Source of the DNA: Microbacterium sp. BR1
Lineage (GTDB): Bacteria > Actinomycetota > Actinomycetes > Actinomycetales > Microbacteriaceae
Direction of reading: 5' to 3'
Assembly (NCBI RefSeq): GCF_002812725.1
Contig: NZ_NMUN01000008.1
Location: 186,001-250,000 of the forward strand
Length of the DNA: 64,000 bases
The notes below the pieces were generated by a model, which made no database searches, was not told where the DNA came from, and saw only the letters and a list, made by a program, of their open reading frames with translations. Below, piece by piece: positions 45,969-54,659 of this stretch. Within the stretch, counting starts at the first letter, position 1. Each line of letters begins with the position of its first letter. A program made the translations under genes and the position numbers.

Positions 45969-46925
45969 TCATGGGAGACGGGCTGCGCGGAACTCGCTAG
46001 GGCTCAGCCCGAACTCGGCCCTGTAGGCGCGAGCAAACGTCGTCGAATTGGGCAGGCCGTGGCGCCTGGCGATCACGCCGATGGGCTCTCCCGCCATGCG
46101 CGGATCGGTCAGCTCCCGCCGGATCGCGGTGAGCCGGATGGATCGCAGACGGTCCATCACGCTCGCTTCCTCCTGGGCGAAGAGATTGTGCAAAGTTCGT
46201 ACCGAGATGCTGTGGGCGCGCGCGATCGTGACGGGATCTAGGTCGGGATCGGCGTGGTGGTCTGCGAGGTACGCTCGCACCCGGGCTCGGAGCACGTCCG
46301 TGGGGTGCCCCACCGCCCACGGCGAGCCGAACCTCGACTGGACCAGCGCCGCGACCAGGTCGAGCGCACTCTCGGCGAGCGTCTCCGCCGAGGTCTCCTC
46401 CTCGATCTCCTCGGCATGCCGTGAGAGCTCCAGCAGATGACGGATCACGACCCTGGCGATTCCCGAGTCGGTCGCGATCGTGGTCGCGGTCAGCGAAGAG
46501 ATCTCGGTGTCCGGCTGGCGGAGCTTCTCCTTCGGCAGCTGGAAGACATGCCAGTGGAACTGCTCGGCCATCACGAGGCTGTAGGGACGCGAGCTGTCCC
46601 AGAAGACCATGTCGCCCGGGCCGAGGATCGCCTCCCGACCGTCCTGCGTGAGCAGCGAGCTTCCCCGGGTGGGAACGCCCAGGTGCACACTGTCGGGGTC
46701 GGCGCGGCGCACCTGACGTTCATCGCGGCTGTAGACGTGGTCGCCTCCGCCGCCCACCTCGTGTATCTGCAGGCCGCCGATCCGCTTGCATAGGATGGCC
46801 GCCTCGGGGCGTTCATCGTGGCGCGGATCCAGATCGACCAGCAGGATGTGACTCGAGACGAGCTCACGCCAGTAATCCAGGCGATCCTCGCGTGTCACCA
46901 GCCGACTGTCGAAGACCTGGACCAT
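45969..46925 (-). CDS. AraC-family regulator with AraC-binding-like N-terminal domain
   Basis: 318 residues from ATG 46925 (GAGGAGCG upstream). N-terminal domain about 1-180 with SRLVTREDRLDYWRELVSSHI and LGPGDMVFWDSSRPYSLVM, the AraC-binding-like fold. C-terminal HTH_18: VTIARAHSISVRTLHNLFAQE near 240 and GVIARRHGLPNSTTFARAYRAEFGLSPSEF near 285-314. Similar regulators control catabolic genes for aromatics and amines. It is probably tied to the catabolic block to the right. Confidence 0.88.
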   Translation of the reverse strand: MVQVFDSRLVTREDRLDYWRELVSSHILLVDLDPRHDERPEAAILCKRIGGLQIHEVGGGGDHVYSRDERQVRRADPDSVHLGVPTRGSSLLTQDGREAILGPGDMVFWDSSRPYSLVMAEQFHWHVFQLPKEKLRQPDTEISSLTATTIATDSGIARVVIRHLLELSRHAEEIEEETSAETLAESALDLVAALVQSRFGSPWAVGHPTDVLRARVRAYLADHHADPDLDPVTIARAHSISVRTLHNLFAQEEASVMDRLRSIRLTAIRRELTDPRMAGEPIGVIARRHGLPNSTTFARAYRAEFGLSPSEFRAARLP

Positions 46926-47122
46926 GGTCGCTCCTCGCGCGCGCGGCGTGATGTGAGACACCGGCCCGGGTCGAGAGCGCCGATGCTCTTCTGACGGGTG
47001 ACATTATCTGTTAGCTATTAATGAACGTCAAGCGCTCGTTTGTGAAGGTGCACGCAAAGAATTGCCGATCGGATGCCACCCCTCCGCCGTGCGCGCTGCG
47101 ACCGACATCCGACTCCGAGGTG

Positions 47123-47890
47123 TCAGCGGCCCGATCCCGCACCGATCAGCACGTCTTCCATCTCTTCTGCCGCATGGCGGAGCGTCCGTGCGACTTGGCG
47201 ACTGCGCAGGCCGGAGAAGCGAACCGTCGGCACCGCACAGCTGACTCCGGCGATCACTCCTCCGAGCGAGGAGCGGATCGCCACTCCGACGCCGCAAACG
47301 CCTGCGACGGCCTCCTCGAGGTTGGTGGCGTACCCTCGCTCCCGCACCTGTTGCAGATGCTCGATCAACTGCGCCATCGACGTCATCCGCGACGAGGGCC
47401 AGCGAGGCAGTCCACCTCGGTGCATGCGTTCGACCTCGGCGTCGCTGAACCGTGCCAGCAGGGCCTTTCCCACGGCGGAGCAGTACGCGGGCACACGTTC
47501 CCACGCGTTGAGGCGTATTCCCAGGGCCTGAGTCGACTCGATGCCGTCGATATTGCGCACCAGCACCCCTTCGAGCACCCAGAGGTTGACGGTCTCGTCG
47601 AGCTCGGTCTGCACAGCGGCGATGCTCGGCCGCAGGGCGATGCGCGCGTCGTCGATAGTGCGCTGGCGCTCTCCTGCCCGAAGCGCGGGACCCGCTCGGT
47701 AGCGGCGGGCGGCGTCCTGCGTCGCGAAGTCACGCGCCCGGAAGGCGCTCAGCAGCCGATGCGCGGCAGAGGCCGAGACCTCCAAGTGTCCGGCGACTTC
47801 GGTCACACTGAGCGATTCCGTTTCGCGCAGCAGAATCAGGAGTCTCAGCGCGCGGTCGACCGCCGCGTGCGGCGCCGCTTTCTTCTCCAC
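47123..47890 (-). CDS. IclR-family regulator
   Basis: 255 residues. N-terminal HTH: AAVDRALRLLILLRETESLSVTEVAGHLEVSASAAHRLLSAF (in part) near 9-50. C-terminal effector domain with IDGIESTQALGIRL, VPAYCSAVGKALLARF near 135-150 and AGVCGVGVAIRSSLGGVIAGVS. It is divergent from the first RutA-like oxygenase, with about 105 bases between starts, so it likely controls that operon. IclR proteins act as repressors or activators of catabolic genes. Confidence 0.9.
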   Translation of the reverse strand: MEKKAAPHAAVDRALRLLILLRETESLSVTEVAGHLEVSASAAHRLLSAFRARDFATQDAARRYRAGPALRAGERQRTIDDARIALRPSIAAVQTELDETVNLWVLEGVLVRNIDGIESTQALGIRLNAWERVPAYCSAVGKALLARFSDAEVERMHRGGLPRWPSSRMTSMAQLIEHLQQVRERGYATNLEEAVAGVCGVGVAIRSSLGGVIAGVSCAVPTVRFSGLRSRQVARTLRHAAEEMEDVLIGAGSGR

Positions 47891-47997
47891 AGAAGAAATC
47901 TAGTCTCTCCCCGTTGTGATCAGGAGAATCCGGCTCGTACAGTCAGCATGAACGGCGAAGCGTGTCCTCCGCCGGCGATCTGTCAAGGGAGATACGA

Positions 47998-49104
47998 GTG
48001 CCGTCGACGACCCCTTTCACCGCGAAGGAACACTTCGTGCTCGGGACGTTCACGTCGAACTGCTCCAGTGGGATGACGATCACCACCGTTTCCGAGCGAT
48101 GGGACTCGTCGTGGGACAACAACCTCGCGCTGGCGAAGCTGCTCGACGAGGCGAGCATCGACTTCATGTTCCCGGTCGCGCGCTGGGTCGGAAACGGCGG
48201 CGCGACGAATTTCCATGGCAACGCGCTGGAATCGGTGACGTGGGCGACCGGCCTTCTCGCCCACACGCAGAAGCTGTTCGTATTCGCCACGATCCATGCG
48301 GCGATGAACCACCCGGTCGTGGTCGCCAAGCAACTGGCGACGGTGGACCAGATCAGCGACAGCCGAATCGGCCTCAACATCGTGGCCGGCTGGAACGAGC
48401 CAGAGTATCGCGCGATGGGCCTGACCCTACCTTCCGACCACGAGACCCGCTACGCGTATGCGCAGGAGTGGTTCGACGTCGTCCAACGGCTCTGGACCCA
48501 TGACGGCCGGTTCGATTGGGAGGGCGAGCATTTCCATCTCGAGCAGGTACACGGCGATCCGAAACCACGGCGGGCCCTGCCGATCGTCAACGCGGGCGGG
48601 TCGCAGGCCGGGCGGGAGTTCGCCGTCCGCAATGCGGACTACCTTTTCGCCTCGGCCCTGGATCTTGAGCGCGCGCGCGACGACAACGCGAGACTGCGGT
48701 CGGATGCCGCCGCCAGCGGCCGCGAGATCGACGTGCTCACCTTCGCCCACGTGATCTGCCGACCGACCGAGCGCGAGGCTCAGGACTACCTGCAGTACAC
48801 GGCTCGCGACAACGTCGACCGCGAAGCCCTGGACAACACGCTCCGGCTGCAGATCGCGCACTCGGAGTCGTTCCCACACGACGTGCTGGAGAGGTTGCGT
48901 GACCGCTTCGCCGCCGGCCACGGCGGATACCAACTCGTCGGCACTCCCGAGCGGGTGGCCGACGGGATCCAGGCGCTGCAGGATGCCGGGTTCAGCGGCG
49001 CCGCCCTGTCATTCGTCAACTACATCGACGAGTTCCCCTACTTCCGCGACACCGTCCTGCCCATCCTCGACGATCGCGGCATCCGCTCACTGGTCGCCGC
49101 CTGA
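47998..49104 (+). CDS. RutA-like LLM flavin-dependent oxygenase, copy 1
   Basis: 368 residues from GTG 47998 (AAGGGAG upstream). Bacterial-luciferase-like TIM barrel. FVLGTFTSNCSSGMTITTV opens the barrel; SRIGLNIVAGWNEPEYRAMGL near 125-145 and HETRYAYAQEWFDVVQRLW match the conserved part of the pyrimidine oxygenase RutA. Such enzymes use reduced FMN and O2, often via a flavin-N5-peroxide, to cleave C-N or C-S bonds. A flavin reductase is needed; none is recognised in the window. Copy 2 follows after 49 bases and is roughly three quarters identical by eye. Confidence 0.85.
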   Translation: MPSTTPFTAKEHFVLGTFTSNCSSGMTITTVSERWDSSWDNNLALAKLLDEASIDFMFPVARWVGNGGATNFHGNALESVTWATGLLAHTQKLFVFATIHAAMNHPVVVAKQLATVDQISDSRIGLNIVAGWNEPEYRAMGLTLPSDHETRYAYAQEWFDVVQRLWTHDGRFDWEGEHFHLEQVHGDPKPRRALPIVNAGGSQAGREFAVRNADYLFASALDLERARDDNARLRSDAAASGREIDVLTFAHVICRPTEREAQDYLQYTARDNVDREALDNTLRLQIAHSESFPHDVLERLRDRFAAGHGGYQLVGTPERVADGIQALQDAGFSGAALSFVNYIDEFPYFRDTVLPILDDRGIRSLVAA

Positions 49105-49153
49105 CGGCCGCTCCCTCCATCCACCCACCCACCCGCGTTAGGAGACGCATACC

Positions 49154-50269
49154 ATGTCGACACCATCATTCCTGGAGAAGGACACCTTCCTGCTGGGCAC
49201 GTTCACCTCGAACTGCTCCAGCGGCATGACGATCACGACCGTCCCAGAGCGATGGGATGCCTCGTGGGCGAAGAACCTGAAGCTCGCGAGGCTGCTCGAC
49301 GATGCCGGTATCGACTTCATGCTCCCCGTCGCCCGCTGGGTCGGCAACGGTGGCGAGACGAACTTCCACGGCAGCGTGCTGGAGACGATCACCTGGGCGA
49401 CGGGGCTGCTCGCGCAGACCGAGAATCTCTTCGTGTTCGCCACAGTGCACACCGCGATGAGCCATCCGATCGTCGTCGCGAAGCAGCTCGCCACTATCGA
49501 CCACATCAGCGACAGCCGCATCGGTCTCAACATCGTCGCGGGGTGGAACAAGCCGGAGTATGAGGCATTCGGGCTCGACCTACCCGACGACCACGAAACC
49601 CGCTATGCGTACGCGCAGGAGTGGTTCGACGTCATCCGCGCCTTGTGGGAGCGCGACGGTCGCTTCGACTGGGAGGGGAAGTACTTCCATTTGAAGAACG
49701 TGCACGGCGATCCGAAGCCGCAGCGGCCGCTGCCGATCTTCAACGCGGCGGGATCGCAGATCGGGCGCGAGTTCGCCGTGCGCAATGCGGACTTCCTCTT
49801 CACCAGCGCGCTCGACCTGTCACGCTCCAAGGACGAGAACGCCGCTCTCAAGGAGCAGGCCGCGCAGGCGGGACGATCGGTCGACGTGCTGACCTTCTCG
49901 CACGTGATCTGCCGGCCCACTGAGAAGGAGGCTCAGGACTGGCTGCAGTACACCGCGCGCGACAACGTCGACCGCGAGGCGCTCGACAACACGGTGCGGC
50001 TGCAGATCGCCCACGCCGAGTCATTCCCGCATGATCTGCTGGAGCAGCTGCGCGACAGCTTCGCGATCGGACACGGCGGTTTCCAGCTCGTCGGCACGCC
50101 CGAGCAGGTCGCCGACGGCATCACGGCTCTGCATGAGGCCGGCTTCGGCGGCACGACCCTCTCGTTCGTGGACTACGTCGAGGAGTTCCCCTACTTCCGT
50201 GACAATGTGTTGCCCATCCTTGAAGAGCGTGGCATCCGTCGGCCGGCGGCCGTCGCCGTGGCCGGCTGA
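49154..50269 (+). CDS. RutA-like LLM flavin-dependent oxygenase, copy 2
   Basis: 371 residues from ATG 49154 (AGGAGAC upstream). Same length and motifs as copy 1: FLLGTFTSNCSSGMTITTV, LNIVAGWNKPEYEAFGLDLP, HVICRPTEKEAQDWLQYTARDN (in part). Differences are spread evenly, so both copies seem to be under selection; they may act on two successive substrates or form a hetero-oligomer. It is followed after 13 bases by the racemase-fold gene. Confidence 0.85.
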   Translation: MSTPSFLEKDTFLLGTFTSNCSSGMTITTVPERWDASWAKNLKLARLLDDAGIDFMLPVARWVGNGGETNFHGSVLETITWATGLLAQTENLFVFATVHTAMSHPIVVAKQLATIDHISDSRIGLNIVAGWNKPEYEAFGLDLPDDHETRYAYAQEWFDVIRALWERDGRFDWEGKYFHLKNVHGDPKPQRPLPIFNAAGSQIGREFAVRNADFLFTSALDLSRSKDENAALKEQAAQAGRSVDVLTFSHVICRPTEKEAQDWLQYTARDNVDREALDNTVRLQIAHAESFPHDLLEQLRDSFAIGHGGFQLVGTPEQVADGITALHEAGFGGTTLSFVDYVEEFPYFRDNVLPILEERGIRRPAAVAVAG

Positions 50270-50282
50270 GGTCATAGACATC

Positions 50283-51035
50283 ATGACCAGACGCATCCTG
50301 AACATCGTCCCTGTCCCGGTCCCGCCGGCCGCACTCGACGCCTTCCGTGCCCAGTTGTCGGATGAGGTGGTGCACCCGGACTTCGAGAACGACTTCGTGG
50401 CCGCGCGGGCAGGAGCCAGGGTGATCGACAGCCCGTACGAGCAGCTTCTCGCGGAGACATTCGTGTTGGAGGCCGGCGCCCGCGCCCAGGAACAGGGCTA
50501 CGACGCCGTCGCGATCAACTCGATGAGCGACTCCGCTCTGTCGGCGCTCCGGTCGCGGCTGGAGATCCCCGTCGTCGCGCCGGCGAGCGCCTCGATCCTG
50601 CTGGCGTGCCTGCTCGGCAAGAAGTTCTCGATCATCACCATGTGGCCGCGCTGGCACTCGCTCTATGAGAAGACGATCGCCGAGCAGGGGCTCGCCCATC
50701 GGGTCGCGTCAATCCGCGACATCGGGGTGCGACCGGATGCCGCCGAGCTGCTCGCGGGCAAGGAGGAGGTCGTCTTCGAACTGCTCGAGCGCCAGGCCCG
50801 TGCGGCGATCGACGAGGACGGCGCCGACGTGATCATACTCGGGTCGACCACGATGCATCAGAGCTACGAGCACCTGCGCACGGTGCTCGAGGTGCCGGTA
50901 CTCAACCCGGGCGTGGTGGCGGAGAAGTTCGCCGAGCTACTCGTGCTCACCGGCGTCAGCCACAGCAAGAAGGCATACCCGTCGCCCGAGGTCGTGCAGG
51001 ACGACCTCTTGGATGCCGTGCGCTCAGTGCGGTGA
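50283..51035 (+). CDS. Asp/Glu/hydantoin racemase-fold protein lacking both catalytic cysteines
   Basis: 250 residues from ATG 50283. RILNIVPVPVPPAALDAF opens the domain; the fold is that of hydantoin and Asp/Glu racemases. The usual first cysteine motif (CFGDP-like) reads INSMSDSALSALR near residue 82, and the second (LGCAG-like) reads ILGSTTMHQS near 182. So proton transfer by two thiols is not possible. The only central cysteine is in LLACLLGKK. It may be a decarboxylase, isomerase or hydrolase of a pathway intermediate. Last gene of the oxygenase operon. Confidence 0.75.
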   Translation: MTRRILNIVPVPVPPAALDAFRAQLSDEVVHPDFENDFVAARAGARVIDSPYEQLLAETFVLEAGARAQEQGYDAVAINSMSDSALSALRSRLEIPVVAPASASILLACLLGKKFSIITMWPRWHSLYEKTIAEQGLAHRVASIRDIGVRPDAAELLAGKEEVVFELLERQARAAIDEDGADVIILGSTTMHQSYEHLRTVLEVPVLNPGVVAEKFAELLVLTGVSHSKKAYPSPEVVQDDLLDAVRSVR

Positions 51036-51084
51036 GTGAAGTTGCGGCACGCCTTCCACGGAGCCAGAAGGGGCCTCTCGAGGC

Positions 51085-51762
51085 TCAGGCGGCGCGAACG
51101 TCGAAGACCTCGGGATGTCTCGAGAGTTCGAGGCGGCTGCGACGGATGTGCCGCGCGAGCAGCAACTCCGCGTCGTCGGCGTCACGCCGACGAAGCGCAC
51201 CGACCAGCAGCTGATGGTCGTGGTGCACGCTGCTGTCGCCCTCGTTCCAGAACAGGCGTGTGGCGGCGCGCCGGTAGTGCTGGGTGCGGTTCCACAAGCT
51301 CTTGACCAGATCGGTGAGCACGCTCGTGTTGGCATGGTCGATACCCGTGAGGTGGAACTCGCGGTCCAGCATGAGGAACTCCTCCACATCGGCGGAGTCG
51401 TTCATCCGGTCAGCGAGAACTTGCAGGCGCTGGATCTCCTGGTCGGTCACGAAGGGCACATTCATTCCCAGCAGAAGCGGCTCGAGGCGCTCCCGAACGA
51501 GATACAGTTCCTGGCATTCTTCAGCGCTCAGCGTCGAGACCCACGCGCCGGTGTTCGCCACGAGGGTGACCAGTCCTTCGGCCTCCAGCATCCGGAGGGC
51601 CTCGCGCACTGGTAGCCGACTTGCGCCGTGACGCTCGGCGAGCTCATCCTGCCGAATTCTCTCACCCGGCGTGTACTCGCCGTCCAGGATGGCGAGCCGC
51701 AACGTCTCGGCGACACGGGCGCCGGTGGCGCCGTGCCCGCCTACACGCGGAGCGTCCATCAT
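51085..51762 (-). CDS. GntR-family regulator (FadR/FCD subgroup)
   Basis: 225 residues from ATG 51762 (AAAGGACCC upstream). Winged helix: GARVAETLRLAILDGEYTPGERIRQDELAERHGASRLPVREALRMLEAEGLV, given here only as positions about 13-65. The FCD domain has metal ligands in DREFHLTGID near 131-140, HHDHQLLVGAL near 178 and LLARHIRRSR near 200. It is converging with the oxygenase operon and lies downstream of the VOC gene in the same direction, eight bases away. Ligand likely an organic acid from the pathway. Confidence 0.9.
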   Translation of the reverse strand: MMDAPRVGGHGATGARVAETLRLAILDGEYTPGERIRQDELAERHGASRLPVREALRMLEAEGLVTLVANTGAWVSTLSAEECQELYLVRERLEPLLLGMNVPFVTDQEIQRLQVLADRMNDSADVEEFLMLDREFHLTGIDHANTSVLTDLVKSLWNRTQHYRRAATRLFWNEGDSSVHHDHQLLVGALRRRDADDAELLLARHIRRSRLELSRHPEVFDVRAA

Positions 51763-51770
51763 GGGTCCTT

Positions 51771-52313
51771 TCATGCGGACGGGTCGGTGGGCTTCCACAG
51801 CAGACGCGTCGCGTCCGCTTCGTACGCCTTGCCTTCTGGATAGCTCACGAGTTCGAACTGGAGTCCCCAGGGACTACGGAAGTACACCCACCGCTGTCCG
51901 AGTGCGGCCTGCTGGCTCGCAACGGGTTCGCCCATCACTTCGACCCCGGCAGCGCGAAGATACTCAACTGCGACGTCGATGTCATCCACGTACAGAGCCA
52001 GATGATACCCGCCGATGTCGCTGTTGCGCGGCTGCGGATTCTGCCCGTCAGCGGCGTCGTATAGGAAGACCTCGAGATTCACGCCCGTTTGGAGTCGGTA
52101 GAAGCGGATTTCACGGATCACCGTGCGCGGATGCACTCCGATCTGGACCTGCATCCAGTCGTCGTCGGCACGTTTCTCGCCGAGTGTGTAAACGTGCTCG
52201 GCGCCGAGGACATCGACGAAGAAGGTGTGCGCCTCATCAAGGTCTGGGACCGTAATCCCGATGTGGTCCGATCCCTGCAGCCCCGGTATACCAGCGCGCC
52301 TATTGTTCTTCAT
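51771..52313 (-). CDS. VOC-superfamily (glyoxalase/dioxygenase-fold) protein
   Basis: 180 residues with two VOC modules. Metal ligands in the usual places: GSDHIGITVPDLDEAHTFF (His17), VNLEVFLYD (Glu near 80), GGYHLALYVDDIDVAVEYL (His near 103) and GLQFELVSYP (Glu near 152). Members include glyoxalase I, methylmalonyl-CoA epimerase and extradiol dioxygenases. It is divergent from the E1 gene; the 166 bases between them should hold both promoters. Confidence 0.8.
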   Translation of the reverse strand: MKNNRRAGIPGLQGSDHIGITVPDLDEAHTFFVDVLGAEHVYTLGEKRADDDWMQVQIGVHPRTVIREIRFYRLQTGVNLEVFLYDAADGQNPQPRNSDIGGYHLALYVDDIDVAVEYLRAAGVEVMGEPVASQQAALGQRWVYFRSPWGLQFELVSYPEGKAYEADATRLLWKPTDPSA

Positions 52314-52479
52314 TGCTCAACCCCCTTGTCAAGTGTCACTAATATCGTATCCATTCAAGTCAGCGTGGTTCACCCATTAGCGAGATTCCTTGGCAACCTT
52401 GGCTTGTATTGGATCAAATCCTACTCTACACTGGCATCCAGCGGGCCGACAGCATGGCCGCGGATGGGAAGCGGCGACG

Positions 52480-54657
52480 ATGCCAAAACGCAAGAAGCTC
52501 TCCACCGGTGTCGACTGGATCGAACTGGTGACGACGAAGGCGGACTGGGAAGCGGCGGATCCCGCATTGCTGGGCACGATGCTCAGCCAGCTGCACCTGA
52601 TTCGTGCATTCGAGGAGTCGGTGCTCGAACTCGCCGGCGAAGGTCTCGTCCATGGCCCGGCGCACTCCAGCATCGGGCAGGAGGGCGGCGCCGTCGGCTC
52701 CATTGTGGGGCTGCGCTCCTCAGATGGGGTGAACGGGTCGCACCGCGGACATCATCAGTTCCTCGCGAAGGCACTCACGCACGTGAGCGGCGGCACGATC
52801 GACCCTGCCGACCCTGTCGACGAGCGGATTCAGACCGTGCTACAGCGCACGCTTGCCGAGATCCTCGGGCTCGCGCAGGGCTACTGTCGCGGACGTGGCG
52901 GGTCGATGCATCTGCAGTGGTTCGAAGCGGGCGCGCTCGGCACCAACGCCATCGTCGGCGGCGGCGCTCCGATGGCCGCCGGCAACGCCTGGGCACAGAA
53001 GCACAGCGGTACGACCGACCTCACCATCAACTACTTCGGCGACGGCGCGGCGCAGATCGGCTCGGTGCTCGAGTCGATGAACCTCGCTGCGGCTTGGAAT
53101 CTGCCGGTGGCGTTCTTCGTCGAGAACAACATGTACGGCGTCTCCACCCGCGCCGACGAGATCACTGCTGACACCCGCTTCTCGGTACGCGGTCAGGGCT
53201 TCCACATCCCGTCGTGGCGGGTGGACGGCATGGACCCTCTCGCGGTGTACCTCGCCACTGAGGAGGCCGCAGAGCGGATGCGGTCGGGCGAGGGCCCTGC
53301 CGTCATCGAGGCGCAGGTGTACCGGTTCTTCCACCAGAACGGCCCTTATCCCGGCAGCGCCTTCGGCTACCGCACCAAAGAGGAAGAGGCGGAGTGGCGC
53401 GCTCGCGACCCGCTCGACCTCACAGCGAACCGCATGCGCGACCGCGGGCTCATCGACGACGAGGGTGTGGCCGCGCTCCGTTCGCGGGTCCAGCAGGCCA
53501 TGACGACTGCCGTCGACGCCTTGATCGAAGCCGATCCCGATCGACCCGGCAAGCGCCGCATCCGACCCGGACTGTGGCCCGAAACCACGTTCGTGAACGT
53601 CGGCGTGCGGGGTGACGGCAGTGAGCTCACGGGCCTTCCCCACCTGGATTCGCCAGAGTCGACCCGGACCGTGAAGTTCGTCGACGCTGTCGCGGCGGTC
53701 ATGGACCGCCGCATGGAGCAGGACCCCCGGATCGTCGTGATGGGCGAGGACATCCACAAGCTGAACGGCGGCACCAACGGAGCCACCAAAGGACTGGCGA
53801 AGAAGTACGGGCCCGACCGCGTCTTGGGCACCCCGATCAGCGAGAACGCGTTCGTGGGCTTGGGTGGCGGACTCGCCTTGGACGGCCGCTATCGCCCCGT
53901 CGTGGAGTTCATGTACCCCGACTTCATGTGGGTCGCCGCCGACCAGGTGTTCAATCAGATCGGCAAGGCACGTCACATGTTCGGCGGCGACAACCCCGTG
54001 CCGCTCGTGCTGCGCACGAAGGTCGCGATCGGCTCCGGGTACGGCTCGCAGCACCTCATGGACCCCGCCGGCATTTTCGCGACCAGCCCCGGCTGGCGCA
54101 TCGTTGCCGCCTCCAACGCAACCGACTACGTCGGTCTCATGAACGCCGCCCTCGCGCTGGAGGATCCTGTGCTCGTCATCGAGCACGTCGATCTCTACGC
54201 CAAGGCCGATCACCTCCCCGAAGGGGATCTCGACTACATCATCCCGCCGGGCAGCGCCGCCGTGGTCCGTCCGGGATCGGAGGTCACCGTCATCAGCTAT
54301 CTGTCGATGGTCGGCCACGCCGCCGAGGCGATCGAGCAGACCGGTGTGGATGCCGAGCTCATCGATCTGCGCTGGCTCGACCGAGCCTCGATCGACTGGG
54401 ACACGATCGGCGAGAGCATCCGCAAGACCAACGCCGTGCTCATCGTCGAGCAGGGCGCACAGGGCACCTCATACGGTGGATGGCTCGCCGACGAGATCCA
54501 GCGCCGCTACTTCGACTGGCTCGACCAGCCGATCGCGCGAGTGACTGGCGGCGAGGCCTCTCCGAGCATCTCGCGCGTCCTCGAACGCGCCGCGATCGCC
54601 CGCACCGAGGAAGTGGTCCTGGCCCTCGAGGCCGTCCGGGCCGGATTCGGAGCCTGA
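52480..54657 (+). CDS. Fused E1 alpha-beta of a 2-oxoacid dehydrogenase complex
   Basis: 725 residues from ATG 52480. The first half is an E1 alpha with the thiamine diphosphate motif GDGAAQIGSVLESMNLAAAW..ENN near 182-215 and GYCRGRGGSMHL. The second half (from about 395) is an E1 beta: VKFVDAVAAVMDRRMEQDPRIVVMGEDI (in part), then the C-terminal transketolase domain. Alpha and beta are usually separate genes in acetoin or branched-chain complexes. It decarboxylates a 2-oxoacid (or acetoin-like substrate) and hands the acyl group to the E2 encoded two bases further on. No E3 gene is nearby. Confidence 0.88.
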   Translation: MPKRKKLSTGVDWIELVTTKADWEAADPALLGTMLSQLHLIRAFEESVLELAGEGLVHGPAHSSIGQEGGAVGSIVGLRSSDGVNGSHRGHHQFLAKALTHVSGGTIDPADPVDERIQTVLQRTLAEILGLAQGYCRGRGGSMHLQWFEAGALGTNAIVGGGAPMAAGNAWAQKHSGTTDLTINYFGDGAAQIGSVLESMNLAAAWNLPVAFFVENNMYGVSTRADEITADTRFSVRGQGFHIPSWRVDGMDPLAVYLATEEAAERMRSGEGPAVIEAQVYRFFHQNGPYPGSAFGYRTKEEEAEWRARDPLDLTANRMRDRGLIDDEGVAALRSRVQQAMTTAVDALIEADPDRPGKRRIRPGLWPETTFVNVGVRGDGSELTGLPHLDSPESTRTVKFVDAVAAVMDRRMEQDPRIVVMGEDIHKLNGGTNGATKGLAKKYGPDRVLGTPISENAFVGLGGGLALDGRYRPVVEFMYPDFMWVAADQVFNQIGKARHMFGGDNPVPLVLRTKVAIGSGYGSQHLMDPAGIFATSPGWRIVAASNATDYVGLMNAALALEDPVLVIEHVDLYAKADHLPEGDLDYIIPPGSAAVVRPGSEVTVISYLSMVGHAAEAIEQTGVDAELIDLRWLDRASIDWDTIGESIRKTNAVLIVEQGAQGTSYGGWLADEIQRRYFDWLDQPIARVTGGEASPSISRVLERAAIARTEEVVLALEAVRAGFGA

Positions 54658-54659
54658 TC

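Noticed and set aside
45654..46241. 195-codon plus-strand frame
   Set aside because: Overlaps the AraC gene antisense and is Arg-rich without a domain.
52840..54318. 492-codon minus-strand frame opposite the fused E1 gene
   Set aside because: Antisense shadow: the plus strand encodes a full E1 with all motifs.
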